Numbered from the stretch's first letter, positions 31,855-40,802 are shown. The stretch: 64,000 nt of DNA from Chloroflexota bacterium (GCA_014360825.1 JACIWT010000008.1:62001-126000); one strand, 5' to 3'. A program made the numbers and translations. Notes: generated by a model not told the origin, from the letters alone.

Positions 31855-32247
31855 ATGACCAACAAGCTTACCGGCACGGCGTACTGGTTCTACGGCATTA
31901 CACCTGCTTCTCGATTGTTATTAATCGTCGTGGCATGTATCGCGCTAGCGATCGTGCCTTTGAACGTGCTAGACGCGCTTCCGCAGTTTTGCCTGTGGGA
32001 ACGCTTGTTCGGTTATTGCCCTGTTCACGGTACCACCCACGCTTTGGCTGCCCTTCTCCACGGTGACCTTGAATCCGCCGTCGCCTACAACGCCAATGTG
32101 CTACTGATCGCACCACTGTTAGTAGTCATCATCGCGCGAGACCTGTACCTATTATTACACCAAACAAGAAGGGAGGGTTTTACACTGCTTTCCACAAGTG
32201 CCATTTCCATCGCCGAAGAACCCTCTCCCAAAAAACAAGAGAAGTAG
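31855..32247 (+). CDS. DUF2752 membrane protein
   Basis: 130 residues with two to three membrane helices. It matches DUF2752 by FCLWERLFGYCPVHGTTHAL then LLHGDLESAVAYNANVLLIAP. Most members have CPGCGxTRA at this point; here it is CPVHGTTHA, so the second Cys is replaced, possibly by His as metal ligand. Its function is unknown. The pairing with a TM2 gene is frequent, which suggests a joint membrane role. Confidence 0.8.
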   Translation: MTNKLTGTAYWFYGITPASRLLLIVVACIALAIVPLNVLDALPQFCLWERLFGYCPVHGTTHALAALLHGDLESAVAYNANVLLIAPLLVVIIARDLYLLLHQTRREGFTLLSTSAISIAEEPSPKKQEK

Positions 32248-32277
32248 GTTTGAACCGTCCCTGCACAAGCCACAGAT

Positions 32278-32490
32278 GCCGTCCGCCAACAGCCTATCAA
32301 CGGATGGCCTTCGGCATAGCGGATTAGCGGATACGTCCATCCGCTCCCCCATCCGCTAATCCGCTACCCATCCGCTGATAGCCGTCCGCCAACAGCCTAT
32401 CAACGGATAGCCTTCGGCATAGCGGATTAGCGGATACACCCATCCGCTCCCCCATCCGCTAATCCGCTACCCATCCGCTGACAGCCGTCC
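32278..32490. repeat. Tandem duplication of a 103-bp hairpin element
   Basis: Two near-identical 103-bp units (32278-32380, 32381-32483) and the start of a third. In each, TAGCGGATTAGCGGAT pairs exactly with ATCCGCTAATCCGCTA about 15 bases later. Decayed or inverted relatives are at 23830-23948 and 33787-33868. The region 32248-32597 has no gene. Confidence 0.85.
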
Positions 32491-32597
32491 GCTCCATCCG
32501 TATCCAATCCGCCGCCCTCATTCCGTTTGTCCGTTTTCTCAATCTGATGACAGCCCCTGACGCCTACAGATAGGGCCAGTTCCGGCCCTTCCAGGAT

Positions 32598-32643
32598 TTG
32601 ACAAACTGGATGTTTGGGTATACAATGTGGTCACAATAGTGAC
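32598..32643 (+). promoter_or_regulatory. Promoter and putative operator of the Phd/VapC pair
   Basis: TTGACA (32598-32603), a 17-base spacer, TACAAT (32621-32626), then the inverted repeat GTCAC-AATA-GTGAC (32630-32643) over the likely transcript start. This is the expected place for autoregulation by the antitoxin. Confidence 0.6.
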
Positions 32644-32662
32644 TACTAGACTTGGAGGAACA

Positions 32663-32932
32663 ATGGCTGAGATTGGCGTGCGGGAACTGAAGGCGCGGGC
32701 CTCGGCGATCATCCGGGCGGTGCGAGACCGCCGCGCCCGCTACCTGGTCACCTACCGGGGGAAACCGGTCGGTGTGCTAATGCCGCTGGGGGAGGCAGGG
32801 AGAGAGGCGATACCTCCTGCCGACGAGGGCGAGGACGCGTGGAAAGAACTGCTTTCCCTGGGGGAGAAGATCGGTCAAGGATGGCAGTCTGACCTGACCG
32901 CCGCCGAACTCCTCTCCGAGATACGCCGTTAG
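32663..32932 (+). CDS. Phd/YefM-type antitoxin
   Basis: 89 residues from ATG 32663, with GGAGG just upstream. The N-terminal IGVRELKARASAIIRAVRDR, then YLVTYRGKPVGVLMPL, is the Phd/YefM DNA-binding fold; the C-terminal acidic stretch would bind and neutralise the toxin. The toxin gene follows after nine bases. It would repress its own promoter through the GTCAC/GTGAC palindrome; this is inferred from the family. Confidence 0.87.
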   Translation: MAEIGVRELKARASAIIRAVRDRRARYLVTYRGKPVGVLMPLGEAGREAIPPADEGEDAWKELLSLGEKIGQGWQSDLTAAELLSEIRR

Positions 32933-32941
32933 GAAACTGCC

Positions 32942-33394
32942 ATGGCCGCGACCTACACCGTAGATGCCAGCGTTTTCCTGAACGCTTTCAACCCCCGCGA
33001 ACAGGGCCACGAGGTGAGCCAGAATCTCCTGGCCCGGATGCAGGAGAATGGCACACCGATCATAGTGCCCACGCTCCTCCTGCCCGAGACAGCCGCCGCT
33101 CTAGGGAGGGGGCAAAGAGACACCGACCTGACCCGTCGGTTTGTTGCCGCCCTCAGCCGTCTGCCTTATCTGGTGCTGGTTCCGCTGGACGTAACCCTGG
33201 CGCAGCAGGCGGCGGACCTGGCTGCGCAACACCGCCTCCGGGGAAGCGATGCAGTCTACGCTGCCGTGGCCTTGCGCTTCGGCAGCACATTGGTTACGCT
33301 AGACCGGCAGCAGCGGGAGCGGGTGGCCGAGATCGTCGCGACTCGCTGGCCTGCCGAGGCCCTGGCAGACTGGAATAAAGGAGCATTGAAATAA
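32942..33394 (+). CDS. vapC: PIN-domain ribonuclease toxin (VapC-like)
   Basis: 150 residues. PIN-domain acidic residues appear in order: TVDASVFLNAF (first Asp), LLLPETAAALG (Glu), LRGSDAVYAAVAL (third acidic residue) and LVTLDRQQRER (fourth). These ribonucleases cut RNA, often tRNA, when freed from their antitoxin. The gene is full-length and translationally close to its antitoxin, so the pair is probably functional. Confidence 0.88.
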   Translation: MAATYTVDASVFLNAFNPREQGHEVSQNLLARMQENGTPIIVPTLLLPETAAALGRGQRDTDLTRRFVAALSRLPYLVLVPLDVTLAQQAADLAAQHRLRGSDAVYAAVALRFGSTLVTLDRQQRERVAEIVATRWPAEALADWNKGALK

Positions 33395-33405
33395 CACTTC
33401 AACCA

Positions 33406-33642
33406 TTGACGGGGTTCAAGGCGTTGCCGACCCACCACTGTGTTACTGGTTCGATGCGCCACATCTACACCTACAACGACCACGACATCAGCGAGGAGAT
33501 GCTGTTAGGCGTAGGCAGAGGCAACGGGGCTGGCAGGCGGATGACCCGGCCGCCCTACTCCCGGAAATAACGGCCCCGATGATGGACATTGCCGACTTGG
33601 AAGAAGCAGCGTGGGCACGGCTGGGGGAGATAACGAGATAAG
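33406..33642 (+). pseudogene. Internally deleted remnant of a BtrH-like (DUF4872) gene
   Basis: A frame from 33406 reads FKALPTHHCVTGSMRHIYTY then NDHDISEEMLLGVG, the N-terminal pattern of BtrH/DUF4872 acyltransferase-like proteins, which normally continue for about 300 residues. After roughly 30 more bases it becomes unrelated and stops. In another frame the downstream stretch encodes EITAPMMDIADLEEAAWARL, a likely C-terminal piece. Most of the middle is thus missing. No start codon with an SD remains. Confidence 0.55.
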
Positions 33643-33786
33643 GGGCAAGGAGTTGCCATCTCGGACCAGATACTCTAATCAGGGCAGTTGAAACCGCACT
33701 TGTGGAGCCTATATCGGCCTGGCGTCCGCCTGCGAGGACGCGAGCGCAAGTTGACAACTTGCGCTACGTTCCAAGCGACCGACCGC

Positions 33787-33868
33787 CCCCCATCCGCTCA
33801 TCCGCTACCCATCCGCTGACACCCATCCGCTCCCCCATCTGCTCATCCGCTACCCATCCGCTGATAGC
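33787..33868. repeat. Decayed ATCCGCT-type element
   Basis: ATCCGCT occurs repeatedly (ATCCGCTCATCCGCTACCC twice), a partial copy of the 103-bp element at 32278. The stretch 33643-34047 has no gene. Confidence 0.6.
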
Positions 33869-34047
33869 CATCCAGGGCAGGTACGGAAACCTGCCCCACC
33901 ATACTAGCCAACCACTGCAATCAATCCGCTCAATCCGTTCCCCGAATCCGCTGTTCCCGGCCCCGTAGGGCTGCGGTCACTCTGCTGCGCAGAGGCGGCT
34001 CACACTATAAATACATTACAATTGAATCAGACTTGTGTTTCAGACTT

Positions 34048-34082
34048 CAGACTTCCGAAGTCTGGCAGACTTCGGAAGTCTG
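34048..34082. repeat. Perfect inverted repeat CAGACTTCCGAAGTCTG
   Basis: CAGACTTCCGAAGTCTG (34048-34064), one base, then its exact complement (34066-34082). Each 17-base arm is itself nearly palindromic, so several foldings are possible. Confidence 0.8.
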
Positions 34083-34088
34083 AAACAG

Positions 34089-34134
34089 TTTTCACCAGGA
34101 GGTAGACCGCAATCCATTTTCACCAGGAGGTAGA
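34089..34134 (+). promoter_or_regulatory. Duplicated ribosome-binding region
   Basis: TTTTCACCAGGAGGTAGA occurs at 34089-34106 and again at 34117-34134, two bases before the ATG at 34137. A 28-base duplication has given the gene two consecutive AGGAGG sites. Confidence 0.8.
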
Positions 34135-34136
34135 TT

Positions 34137-35504
34137 ATGTCAATCAAACGCCTTTTCGCCGCCTGCACTTTCGCCGTCCTTGTCGTCGCCCTGGCTCTTA
34201 TCGCCTGCACCGCTCCCCCAATGCCTCCCACGTCTGAGGGGCGCGTCGCCGCCCAATCCACCATCGTCACCGCCTACGTGGGCGCGCTGGCCACAGATGA
34301 CGCCTGGCATGCCCAGTCCTCGTCGCCCCCAGTGTGGCTCTACGACACCGCCCTTAACATGGGCAACAAGGGCACGGGATACGGCTGGGCCCACACCGGG
34401 CTGGTCCTCGACCCGGTGAACGTCCCACAGGGAGCACAGGTGCTCTCGGCCACGCTGTTCGTCATGGCCAAGGAGACCTCCAGTGCCTCGGTCCCCCTGC
34501 GCATCTACGTCGAGGACGCCGACGATGCGGCCACCTTCGCCTCAGACAACGGCCCTGCCAACCGGACTACTATGCCCACCTACGTAGATTGGTCGCCGGG
34601 CCCCTGGACCGCCAACACCTGGTACACCTGCACCATCACTTCGCTCATCCAGCAGGTGGTGAATCGGCCCGGCTGGGCCTTTGGCAATGCCCTGGACATC
34701 CTGATCAAAGACAACGGTGCCTCGTACGGGAACTACCGCGCCATCTACTCCCGCGATTATGCCCCCGCCTACCGCGCCTACGTCACCATCGAATACGCCG
34801 TCGCTACCCCCACGCCCACGCCGACACCGCTGCCCACGGCAACCCCGGCCTGCGGGGTGATCTCCGCTGACACCGCGTGGTCCAGTGGACCGGTAACCGT
34901 AACCTGCAACGTGGCTGTGGCCGAAGGGGTCACGCTGACTATATACCCAGGGGTGGAGGTGCGGGTGAATGGCCCCTATCTCTTCGATATCGCGGGGACG
35001 CTGTACGCGGTGGGGACCGTCAGCCAGCCCATCACCTTCACCCACGCCACTACGACTACCAAAGGGGCATGGCTGGGGCTCCGTCTGGGTGGGCCTGGGT
35101 CCACATTGGAGCGGGTGGTGGTAAGATACGGGGCGGGGCTGAACATCTACTCGCCGTCGGTGATACGATACTCCATTATCGCATCCAACACCTATGGCGT
35201 GGCCTTGTACGGGCCTCACGCTATGACCGTTACGAGCAGCACCATCCAATACAACGACTACGGGATACTGACCTACGGCGTGCCTGGCCCTGCAACGGCG
35301 TTGATCACCGCCTGCAATGTGCTATCGAACACGGTTTACGACGTTTGGGTGAACTCGCCTGCCCCGCTGTGTGTATGGCGGTCCTGGTGGGGTGGCCCGC
35401 CACCGACCTATCCCCTGGGCTCAGCAATCTGTGATTACCGGGACAACTGGCGGCAGGGTGAGTTCACGGCGGTGGATTCGGCAGCAAGCCCGATCTCGTG
35501 GTGA
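34137..35504 (+). CDS. Secreted lipoprotein with DNRLRE-like and parallel beta-helix domains
   Basis: 455 residues. The signal sequence ends in a lipobox (ALIAC, Cys about residue 24), so it is probably a membrane-anchored lipoprotein. Residues about 40-220 form a beta-sandwich with YVDWSPGPWTANTWYTCTIT, resembling the DNRLRE/CBM96-like domain. A Thr/Pro linker (about 222-237) precedes a right-handed beta-helix (about 240-440) with VRYGAGLNIYSPSVIRYSII and similar coils. Such surfaces bind or process polysaccharides, but no catalytic residues can be named. Confidence 0.75.
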   Translation: MSIKRLFAACTFAVLVVALALIACTAPPMPPTSEGRVAAQSTIVTAYVGALATDDAWHAQSSSPPVWLYDTALNMGNKGTGYGWAHTGLVLDPVNVPQGAQVLSATLFVMAKETSSASVPLRIYVEDADDAATFASDNGPANRTTMPTYVDWSPGPWTANTWYTCTITSLIQQVVNRPGWAFGNALDILIKDNGASYGNYRAIYSRDYAPAYRAYVTIEYAVATPTPTPTPLPTATPACGVISADTAWSSGPVTVTCNVAVAEGVTLTIYPGVEVRVNGPYLFDIAGTLYAVGTVSQPITFTHATTTTKGAWLGLRLGGPGSTLERVVVRYGAGLNIYSPSVIRYSIIASNTYGVALYGPHAMTVTSSTIQYNDYGILTYGVPGPATALITACNVLSNTVYDVWVNSPAPLCVWRSWWGGPPPTYPLGSAICDYRDNWRQGEFTAVDSAASPISW

Positions 35505-35507
35505 GGG

Positions 35508-38198
35508 TCAATCCCAGAGGGGCACCAGCCGTAAGATCCAGCGCGTCATATACACGCCGGCCAGGGAGGACCCCGCTACGACTGGGATGATCAGCAACCA
35601 GGCTCGCAGATCCAGAGGCACCGCGCCGAAGATGACCCGCAGCGGGGTGTACAGGGCCACCAGTTGCAGCGCCACCGAGACGGCATAACTGCCCAGCAAC
35701 GTGGGGTTGGACCACAGGGAGAGCGAATCCATCTGCCGCACCACCATCACCCGGGTGAAGGCGTGGAGCACGATGGCGGTGAAAAGAATGGTGCGGGCGT
35801 AGGCCACATCGCCCAGGCGCAGACCCATAGCGAACAGGAACGTGTAGGCGATCACCGTGCGGAAGACGCTGCCGGCGATGACTGCATAGATGGCGCGGTT
35901 TAGGATGGGCTCATCGTGGCGGCGTGGACGGCGCTTCATAATCCCTGGGACAGCCGGGTCGCCAGCCAGGGCGCTGGCCGGCACCAGGTCGGTGACCACG
36001 TTCACCCACAGGAGCATGGTAGCGTTCAGGGGGAAGTAACCTGCGACCGAGAGGATGAGCACCTCGAACACTTCGGCCAGGCTCGTGCTCAACAGGTAGT
36101 TGGTGAACTTGCGGATGTTGTCGAAGATGCGCCGTCCCTCTTCGATGGCCGCGGCGATGGTGGCGAAGTTATCGTCCAGGAGAACCATGCTGGCCGATTC
36201 CTTGGCGATATCGGCCCCGCGCTGACCCATGGCCACCCCCACATCGGCCTGCTTGAGGGCGATGGCATCATTGACGCCGTCGCCGGTCATAGCCACGAAG
36301 TGCCCCTCGCTCTGCAGAGTCTCGAGCACCTGTTGTTTCGTTTGAGGTGTTGCCCGAGCCACGATGTCCACGCCCTTCAGCCGGCGGCGTCGTTCCTCGA
36401 CCGACACACTCTCCAGATCGTCGCCTTCGATGGCCCGCTCGCCCAGGCCCAGTTCCCGACCCACTGCCCGCGCCGTCAGCGCGTTGTCGCCGGTGATCAT
36501 AATCAGGCGGATGCCAGCCTCGCGGCAGGCGGCGATGGCAGGCTTGGCTTCGGGCCGCGGCGGGTCTATCATCGCCTGCAGGCCCAGGAAAACCAATCCG
36601 TTCTCCAGTACCTCCTCGTTCTCCAGTATGCCATCGTCCTCGGCCGACGAGATTTCTCCGCTCGCCAGGGCCAAGACATACCAACCTTCGTCCTGCAGGC
36701 TTCGCACCACGTTGGTGATGTCCTCCCGTCTCTCCTCCGTGAGCGGGACGATCTGTCCGTGCTCCAACAGTCGGTCACATCGGCTCAACACTGCCCGCAA
36801 GGCTCCTTTGGCGAAAACCAGATAATGGCCTGCACCATCGCCGGGGGCTTGGTGCACTGTGGTCATCCGCATCCGCTCTGAATCGAAGGGGATCAGCTTC
36901 ACTCGGGGGTAGGCCCGGCGTTCTGCCTCCACATCCAGTCCTGCTGCTTGTGCGGCCCGGAGCAGCGCCACATCCACCGGGTCGCCCAAAACGGGCAGTT
37001 CATTTATCCCGCTTTGCCGGGAGGCGTGGTTCGTATTCCCCTCCAGCGAAGCCTCATTGCAAAGGAGCCCTGCCAAGAGCAACTCCCGCCACGTCCCATC
37101 AGGGTTCGAGTGGGGCAAGGGGAAAGGCATCACCTGTCCATCGGCGAAGAGTCTCTGCACAGCCAGTGTGCTCTGGGTCAGCGTGCCCGTTTTGTCGGTG
37201 CAGATCGTATCCACCGAGCCCAGGCTCTCGGCCACCGACAGCCGCCGCACCACAGCCCGTCGCCGTGCCATCTCGCGGGCCCCCAGTGCCAGGGCGAAGG
37301 TGAGGACCATGGGCAGGCTGGCCGGGATCGTGGCCACGGCCAGGCTCAGCGTATTCAGAGCCACCTCGATCAACGGTGCGTGCAGGATGAAGAGCAGGAC
37401 CAGCGCCACCACAACCGCCAGCGTGCCCACGATGACGGTCATCTGGCGGGCCATTTTCTGCACCTCCACCTGGAAGGGAGTGGGGCGCTCGGCCATTTCC
37501 CTCAGTGAGGTAGCAATCCGTCCCATCTCGGTGGCCTGACCCGTGCGCACCACCACAGCCAACCCGGAACCGTGGGTGATATAGGTCCCGCCATACACCA
37601 TGCTGCTCCGCTCGGCCAGGGGTGCATCCGGTGCAACAGGTTGCTCGCCCTTGTCCACTGCCACACTCTCGCCAGTGAGAGCCGCCTCGTCGGCCCGCAG
37701 CGCATGGGCCTCCACCAGCCTGCCGTCAGCGGGTACCTTCTGCCCCGCAGAGAGGACCAAGATATCGCCGGGCACAATGTCGGCAGCGCTTATCTCAAGG
37801 CGGCGACCGTCGCGCAAGACAACCGCCCGGTCGGCCAGAAGTTGCCGGATGGCTGTCAGTTCCCGCTGGGCCCGGTACTCTTCGATGAAACCCAGAGTTA
37901 CGGTGACGGCGATGATGAACAAGATGAAAATCGCATCCAGAGTGCGCGGCTGTTGGCCAGGAATGAAGCCCACCGCATACGCCAAGCCGGCGGCAACAAA
38001 GAGCACCAGGATGAAGAAGTTGGAGAACTGGCGCAAGAGGAGACGAACTGGCGAGACCCCGCGCACCTGGCCAGTGATGTTGCCACCATAGCGTGCCAGG
38101 CGGGCGGCAGCCTCCTCGGAGGTCAGGCCCTCCCGGCTGGTGTGGAATTGGGCCAGGACGTCATCCACAGCCTGCGCATGCCATAGTATCTCTTGCAT
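35508..38198 (-). CDS. Cation-transporting P-type ATPase (P2-like)
   Basis: 896 residues with the full P-type layout: an N-terminal cation ATPase domain, actuator motif AALTGES, phosphorylation site CTDKTGTLT (about residue 333), nucleotide-binding KGA (FAKGALRAVL), MITGDN, and MTGDGVNDAIALKQADVGVAM, with about ten membrane helices. The helix-6 motif WVNVVTD matches calcium and sodium/potassium pumps. In helix 4 the usual PEGLP is PASLP (residues about 291-295), so the ion-binding Glu is absent and the transported ion is uncertain. It is downstream of the TPR gene on the same strand. Confidence 0.88.
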   Translation of the reverse strand: MQEILWHAQAVDDVLAQFHTSREGLTSEEAAARLARYGGNITGQVRGVSPVRLLLRQFSNFFILVLFVAAGLAYAVGFIPGQQPRTLDAIFILFIIAVTVTLGFIEEYRAQRELTAIRQLLADRAVVLRDGRRLEISAADIVPGDILVLSAGQKVPADGRLVEAHALRADEAALTGESVAVDKGEQPVAPDAPLAERSSMVYGGTYITHGSGLAVVVRTGQATEMGRIATSLREMAERPTPFQVEVQKMARQMTVIVGTLAVVVALVLLFILHAPLIEVALNTLSLAVATIPASLPMVLTFALALGAREMARRRAVVRRLSVAESLGSVDTICTDKTGTLTQSTLAVQRLFADGQVMPFPLPHSNPDGTWRELLLAGLLCNEASLEGNTNHASRQSGINELPVLGDPVDVALLRAAQAAGLDVEAERRAYPRVKLIPFDSERMRMTTVHQAPGDGAGHYLVFAKGALRAVLSRCDRLLEHGQIVPLTEERREDITNVVRSLQDEGWYVLALASGEISSAEDDGILENEEVLENGLVFLGLQAMIDPPRPEAKPAIAACREAGIRLIMITGDNALTARAVGRELGLGERAIEGDDLESVSVEERRRRLKGVDIVARATPQTKQQVLETLQSEGHFVAMTGDGVNDAIALKQADVGVAMGQRGADIAKESASMVLLDDNFATIAAAIEEGRRIFDNIRKFTNYLLSTSLAEVFEVLILSVAGYFPLNATMLLWVNVVTDLVPASALAGDPAVPGIMKRRPRRHDEPILNRAIYAVIAGSVFRTVIAYTFLFAMGLRLGDVAYARTILFTAIVLHAFTRVMVVRQMDSLSLWSNPTLLGSYAVSVALQLVALYTPLRVIFGAVPLDLRAWLLIIPVVAGSSLAGVYMTRWILRLVPLWD

Positions 38199-38223
38199 TT
38201 TCGGAGGATCTCCCCCAATAACG

Positions 38224-38263
38224 GTAGGGGCGTAGCATGCTACGCCCCTACTACGCCCCTACT
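38224..38263. repeat. Perfect 28-base palindrome of the GTAGGGGC family
   Basis: GTAGGGGCGTAGCA and its complement (38224-38251), then TACGCCCCTAC again. Located between the TPR and ATPase genes; related to the tandem array at 48484. Confidence 0.75.
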
Positions 38264-38289
38264 TTGCTTTGCCAGTATGGGACGAGAGC

Positions 38290-39495
38290 CTACGCCTCGC
38301 TTAGGAATCGGAGACGTCGGTGTAGGTCCGTGTAGTAACTCACCTGGGTCTGCAGGGTGGGTTCGGGCCCCAAAGCATTGTAGGCGCGACTGATCTTGCC
38401 GGCAATCGTGGCCGCCTCGCGCCTGGAGGGTGTGGAGCCCCAGGGTAACGCCACCGGGCGATTGGAAAGCACGCCTACGATGTCTGGCAGCAGGTCGCTC
38501 TCGCCAGCCCAATCCACCCCCAGGATGAAAGAAAGCATCGGCCCCTCGATGCGTTCCATCACCACCTGGCAGAGTTCAGGCACCGAACCGTGGGCTGTAA
38601 CCACTAAGGTGAACTGCGTGGGAGATAACTCTTCGACAGGTTTCAGCGGGGCGTGGAACAAACGTGAGAGCACCAATCCCAACGGTTGCGAACCCTCATC
38701 GGTCATAGCGATGGCGTCGAAGTGCCAGCCGAAGCCCAGAGCGATAGCGTAGAGACGTCGCAGAGTAACGGCCACGTCGTGATACCGGAAGGTGTAACCC
38801 TCGTACTCGGGGATAGTGATGCCGTCGTCGCCGCCGCTGCCCAAGTAGATCACGCCGTAGTCAGCGTAGAGGCGGTCCTTGGGCCGGCTGTCGTGATCTG
38901 CGTCCATCTCCAGATGGCGCCGGGCGATGGCCAAAGTATCCTGGACGGATATCGCTTCTGCGGGGGAGGGAGCCTTTGCCACCGCGGTCTCCAACGCTTG
39001 CGCAGCAGCAGTGTAATCGCCCATGCTCAAGTAGCAACTTCCGGACAGGTGGTACAGGTCCCAATCGTCCGGGTAAGAGCCCAGAAGTTCTTTCAACAGT
39101 GTCAGGGCAGCCTGGTAATCGGCCAGACAGTAGTAGGCATAGGCCAATTCGTAGCGCGACGACGGATCATCGGGCAGAATCTCCAGGCACCGAGCGAATA
39201 CTTGGACGGCTTCTTCATATTGCTCCAAGTCAATGAGCACGTGACCCAGGCTATAGTAAGCCTCGTAACTTTCTTCCAGGGAAAGGGCGGTGCGGAATTC
39301 CTCGGCGGCCTTGGTCAAAAGACCCTTCCGCTGGTAGTGATAGCCTAAGGCCAGGTGGGCTCTAGCCAGGCCGGGGTCGGCCTCCACTGCCCGTTTGAAC
39401 TCCAACATCGCCTCATCGAAGCGTCCGGCCCGTTCTAGCGCCTCCCCGTGCTCGACGTGTATGTATGCTTGCCCATGTCTCGATTCGTCTAACAT
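38290..39495 (-). CDS. Tetratricopeptide repeat protein
   Basis: 401 residues. About five TPR units (residues about 12-190), for example HGEALERAGRFDEAMLEFKR, ARAHLALGYHYQRKGLLTKA and DPSSRYELAYAYYCLADYQA. They mediate protein-protein contacts. The C-terminal 200 residues, with YADYGVIYLGSGGDDGI and FILGVDWAGESDLLPDIVGV, match nothing that I recognise. A longer frame starts at TTG 39564, but that codon overlaps the TATAAT of the promoter at 39553-39580, so ATG 39495 must be the start. No signal peptide. Confidence 0.75.
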   Translation of the reverse strand: MLDESRHGQAYIHVEHGEALERAGRFDEAMLEFKRAVEADPGLARAHLALGYHYQRKGLLTKAAEEFRTALSLEESYEAYYSLGHVLIDLEQYEEAVQVFARCLEILPDDPSSRYELAYAYYCLADYQAALTLLKELLGSYPDDWDLYHLSGSCYLSMGDYTAAAQALETAVAKAPSPAEAISVQDTLAIARRHLEMDADHDSRPKDRLYADYGVIYLGSGGDDGITIPEYEGYTFRYHDVAVTLRRLYAIALGFGWHFDAIAMTDEGSQPLGLVLSRLFHAPLKPVEELSPTQFTLVVTAHGSVPELCQVVMERIEGPMLSFILGVDWAGESDLLPDIVGVLSNRPVALPWGSTPSRREAATIAGKISRAYNALGPEPTLQTQVSYYTDLHRRLRFLSEA

Positions 39496-39552
39496 CTCAG
39501 GTTCCCTGAACTCTTTTCCGAGCGGGTAACCACGCCCGATTTTTGCGAATGG

Positions 39553-39580
39553 ATTATAGTCCAATCCCGCTCATTGTCAA
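39553..39580 (-). promoter_or_regulatory. Promoter of the TPR gene (decides its start)
   Basis: Minus strand TTGACA (39575-39580), a 16-base spacer, TATAAT (39553-39558). The transcript would begin downstream of the alternative TTG start, excluding it. Confidence 0.75.
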
Positions 39581-40764
39581 TTGTCGAACCCGGTTCGCGT
39601 CACCGGCGCTCGGCGCAGGACCTCCCAGGCGGGATCATCGGCAGCGTAGCCATAGATGCCGCAGAAATACTGGATCTGACCGTCGGGCCGTTCCAGCGCC
39701 CCATACGCATAGTCCCAGAGCAAATAGCCGTCCACGCCATTCTCCCAGGCCCGGCGCAGGTCCTCGGCGATCACGACTGCCCGCTCATCCAGGGCATTGG
39801 AGTTCAAAGGGCGGCAGTTTTCTTTATACGCCTGATGGTACACTTCGCCGTAGAAGACGGGTTTGCCCAGTTCGTGAGCGATGCGCAATTCCGCTTCACA
39901 GCCGCGGTAGGTGGGGCGATGCACGCTGACCACATCCACCGTGGGCAGTGCATTGACGCGACGGAAGAGATCTTCCTCGGCCTCTATCCAGCCTGTTCCC
40001 ACCGTTCCCACCGATACCAGGTGACATGGGTCCAGAGCCTTGATTTCCACCGAAAGTGCTTTTGCCCACTCGTACACCGCCTCAGTGCAGTTAGGGCTCC
40101 AATCGTCATTACCACAGCCCGGCTCGTTCATCAGTTCCCACATCAAGATCTCGGGCCGGTCTGCGAACTGGGAGACCAACGCCCGCACGTGGGGCAGGTC
40201 CACTTCGCGATAAGTGGTCTTGAACCAGCGAGCATCTTTCCAGAAGTAGTAATCCTGCAGAGTAACGATGAAACGCAGGTGGTGCTGACGTCCCAAATCC
40301 AAAATGTAAGAGAGACGGGAGATATCACTATCGGGCTTTACCCAGATGCGTACTACGGTGACACCAGAATTGGCCAGGGTAGCCAGAAGGAGTTCGACTT
40401 CGCTCTGGGGAAATTCCGGCGCGGCCAGGTAACTGACATTCACCCCAACGAAGAGGAAGGGCTGCCCATCCAGTTCCAAGTTCTCGCCGACGCGGCGGAC
40501 CATGCCACGACAATCGGAAACCGGTCGGCTATCCACGAAAGGTAGTGGTACAGCTGAGGCTGGCAGGATGGCAGCACCAGGAACCACGCTCTCGGTCCCC
40601 CCAAAAATGGGCAGGTAAGCGGTATAACGCGGATTACATACCGCGACGGGCACGTATACCTGGTACGGATATGAACTTGCCAGTTGGGGCGTCCCCTGGG
40701 CGGATGCGACCGCCACTACCGCTGCCAACATCGCGCAGACGAGCCCCAGACGCCGAAATGTCAA
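39577..40764 (-). CDS. Secreted glycoside hydrolase family 5-like protein
   Basis: 395 residues with a signal peptide (about 1-22, ending ASAQG). The (beta/alpha)8 domain starts near residue 90 (LDGQPFLFVGVNVSYL). The acid/base Glu is in ILMWELMNEPGCG (about residue 212) and the nucleophile Glu in PVFYGEVYHQ (about residue 302), as in GH5 mannanases and cellulases. The segment after the signal peptide has YQVYVPVAV and YLPIFGG, similar to the YLPxV tags of other exported proteins here. It starts at TTG 40764 with AGGAGA seven bases upstream. Substrate probably a beta-mannan or glucan; not decidable. Confidence 0.8.
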   Translation of the reverse strand: MTFRRLGLVCAMLAAVVAVASAQGTPQLASSYPYQVYVPVAVCNPRYTAYLPIFGGTESVVPGAAILPASAVPLPFVDSRPVSDCRGMVRRVGENLELDGQPFLFVGVNVSYLAAPEFPQSEVELLLATLANSGVTVVRIWVKPDSDISRLSYILDLGRQHHLRFIVTLQDYYFWKDARWFKTTYREVDLPHVRALVSQFADRPEILMWELMNEPGCGNDDWSPNCTEAVYEWAKALSVEIKALDPCHLVSVGTVGTGWIEAEEDLFRRVNALPTVDVVSVHRPTYRGCEAELRIAHELGKPVFYGEVYHQAYKENCRPLNSNALDERAVVIAEDLRRAWENGVDGYLLWDYAYGALERPDGQIQYFCGIYGYAADDPAWEVLRRAPVTRTGFDN

Positions 40765-40802
40765 GGACGTTCTCCTCTCCCCGGCTTATCGCGGGCATCT
40801 CC

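Noticed and set aside
35916-36881. A 321-codon plus-strand frame antisense to the P-type ATPase
   Set aside because: Shadow of the ATPase catalytic domains; no recognisable protein features.
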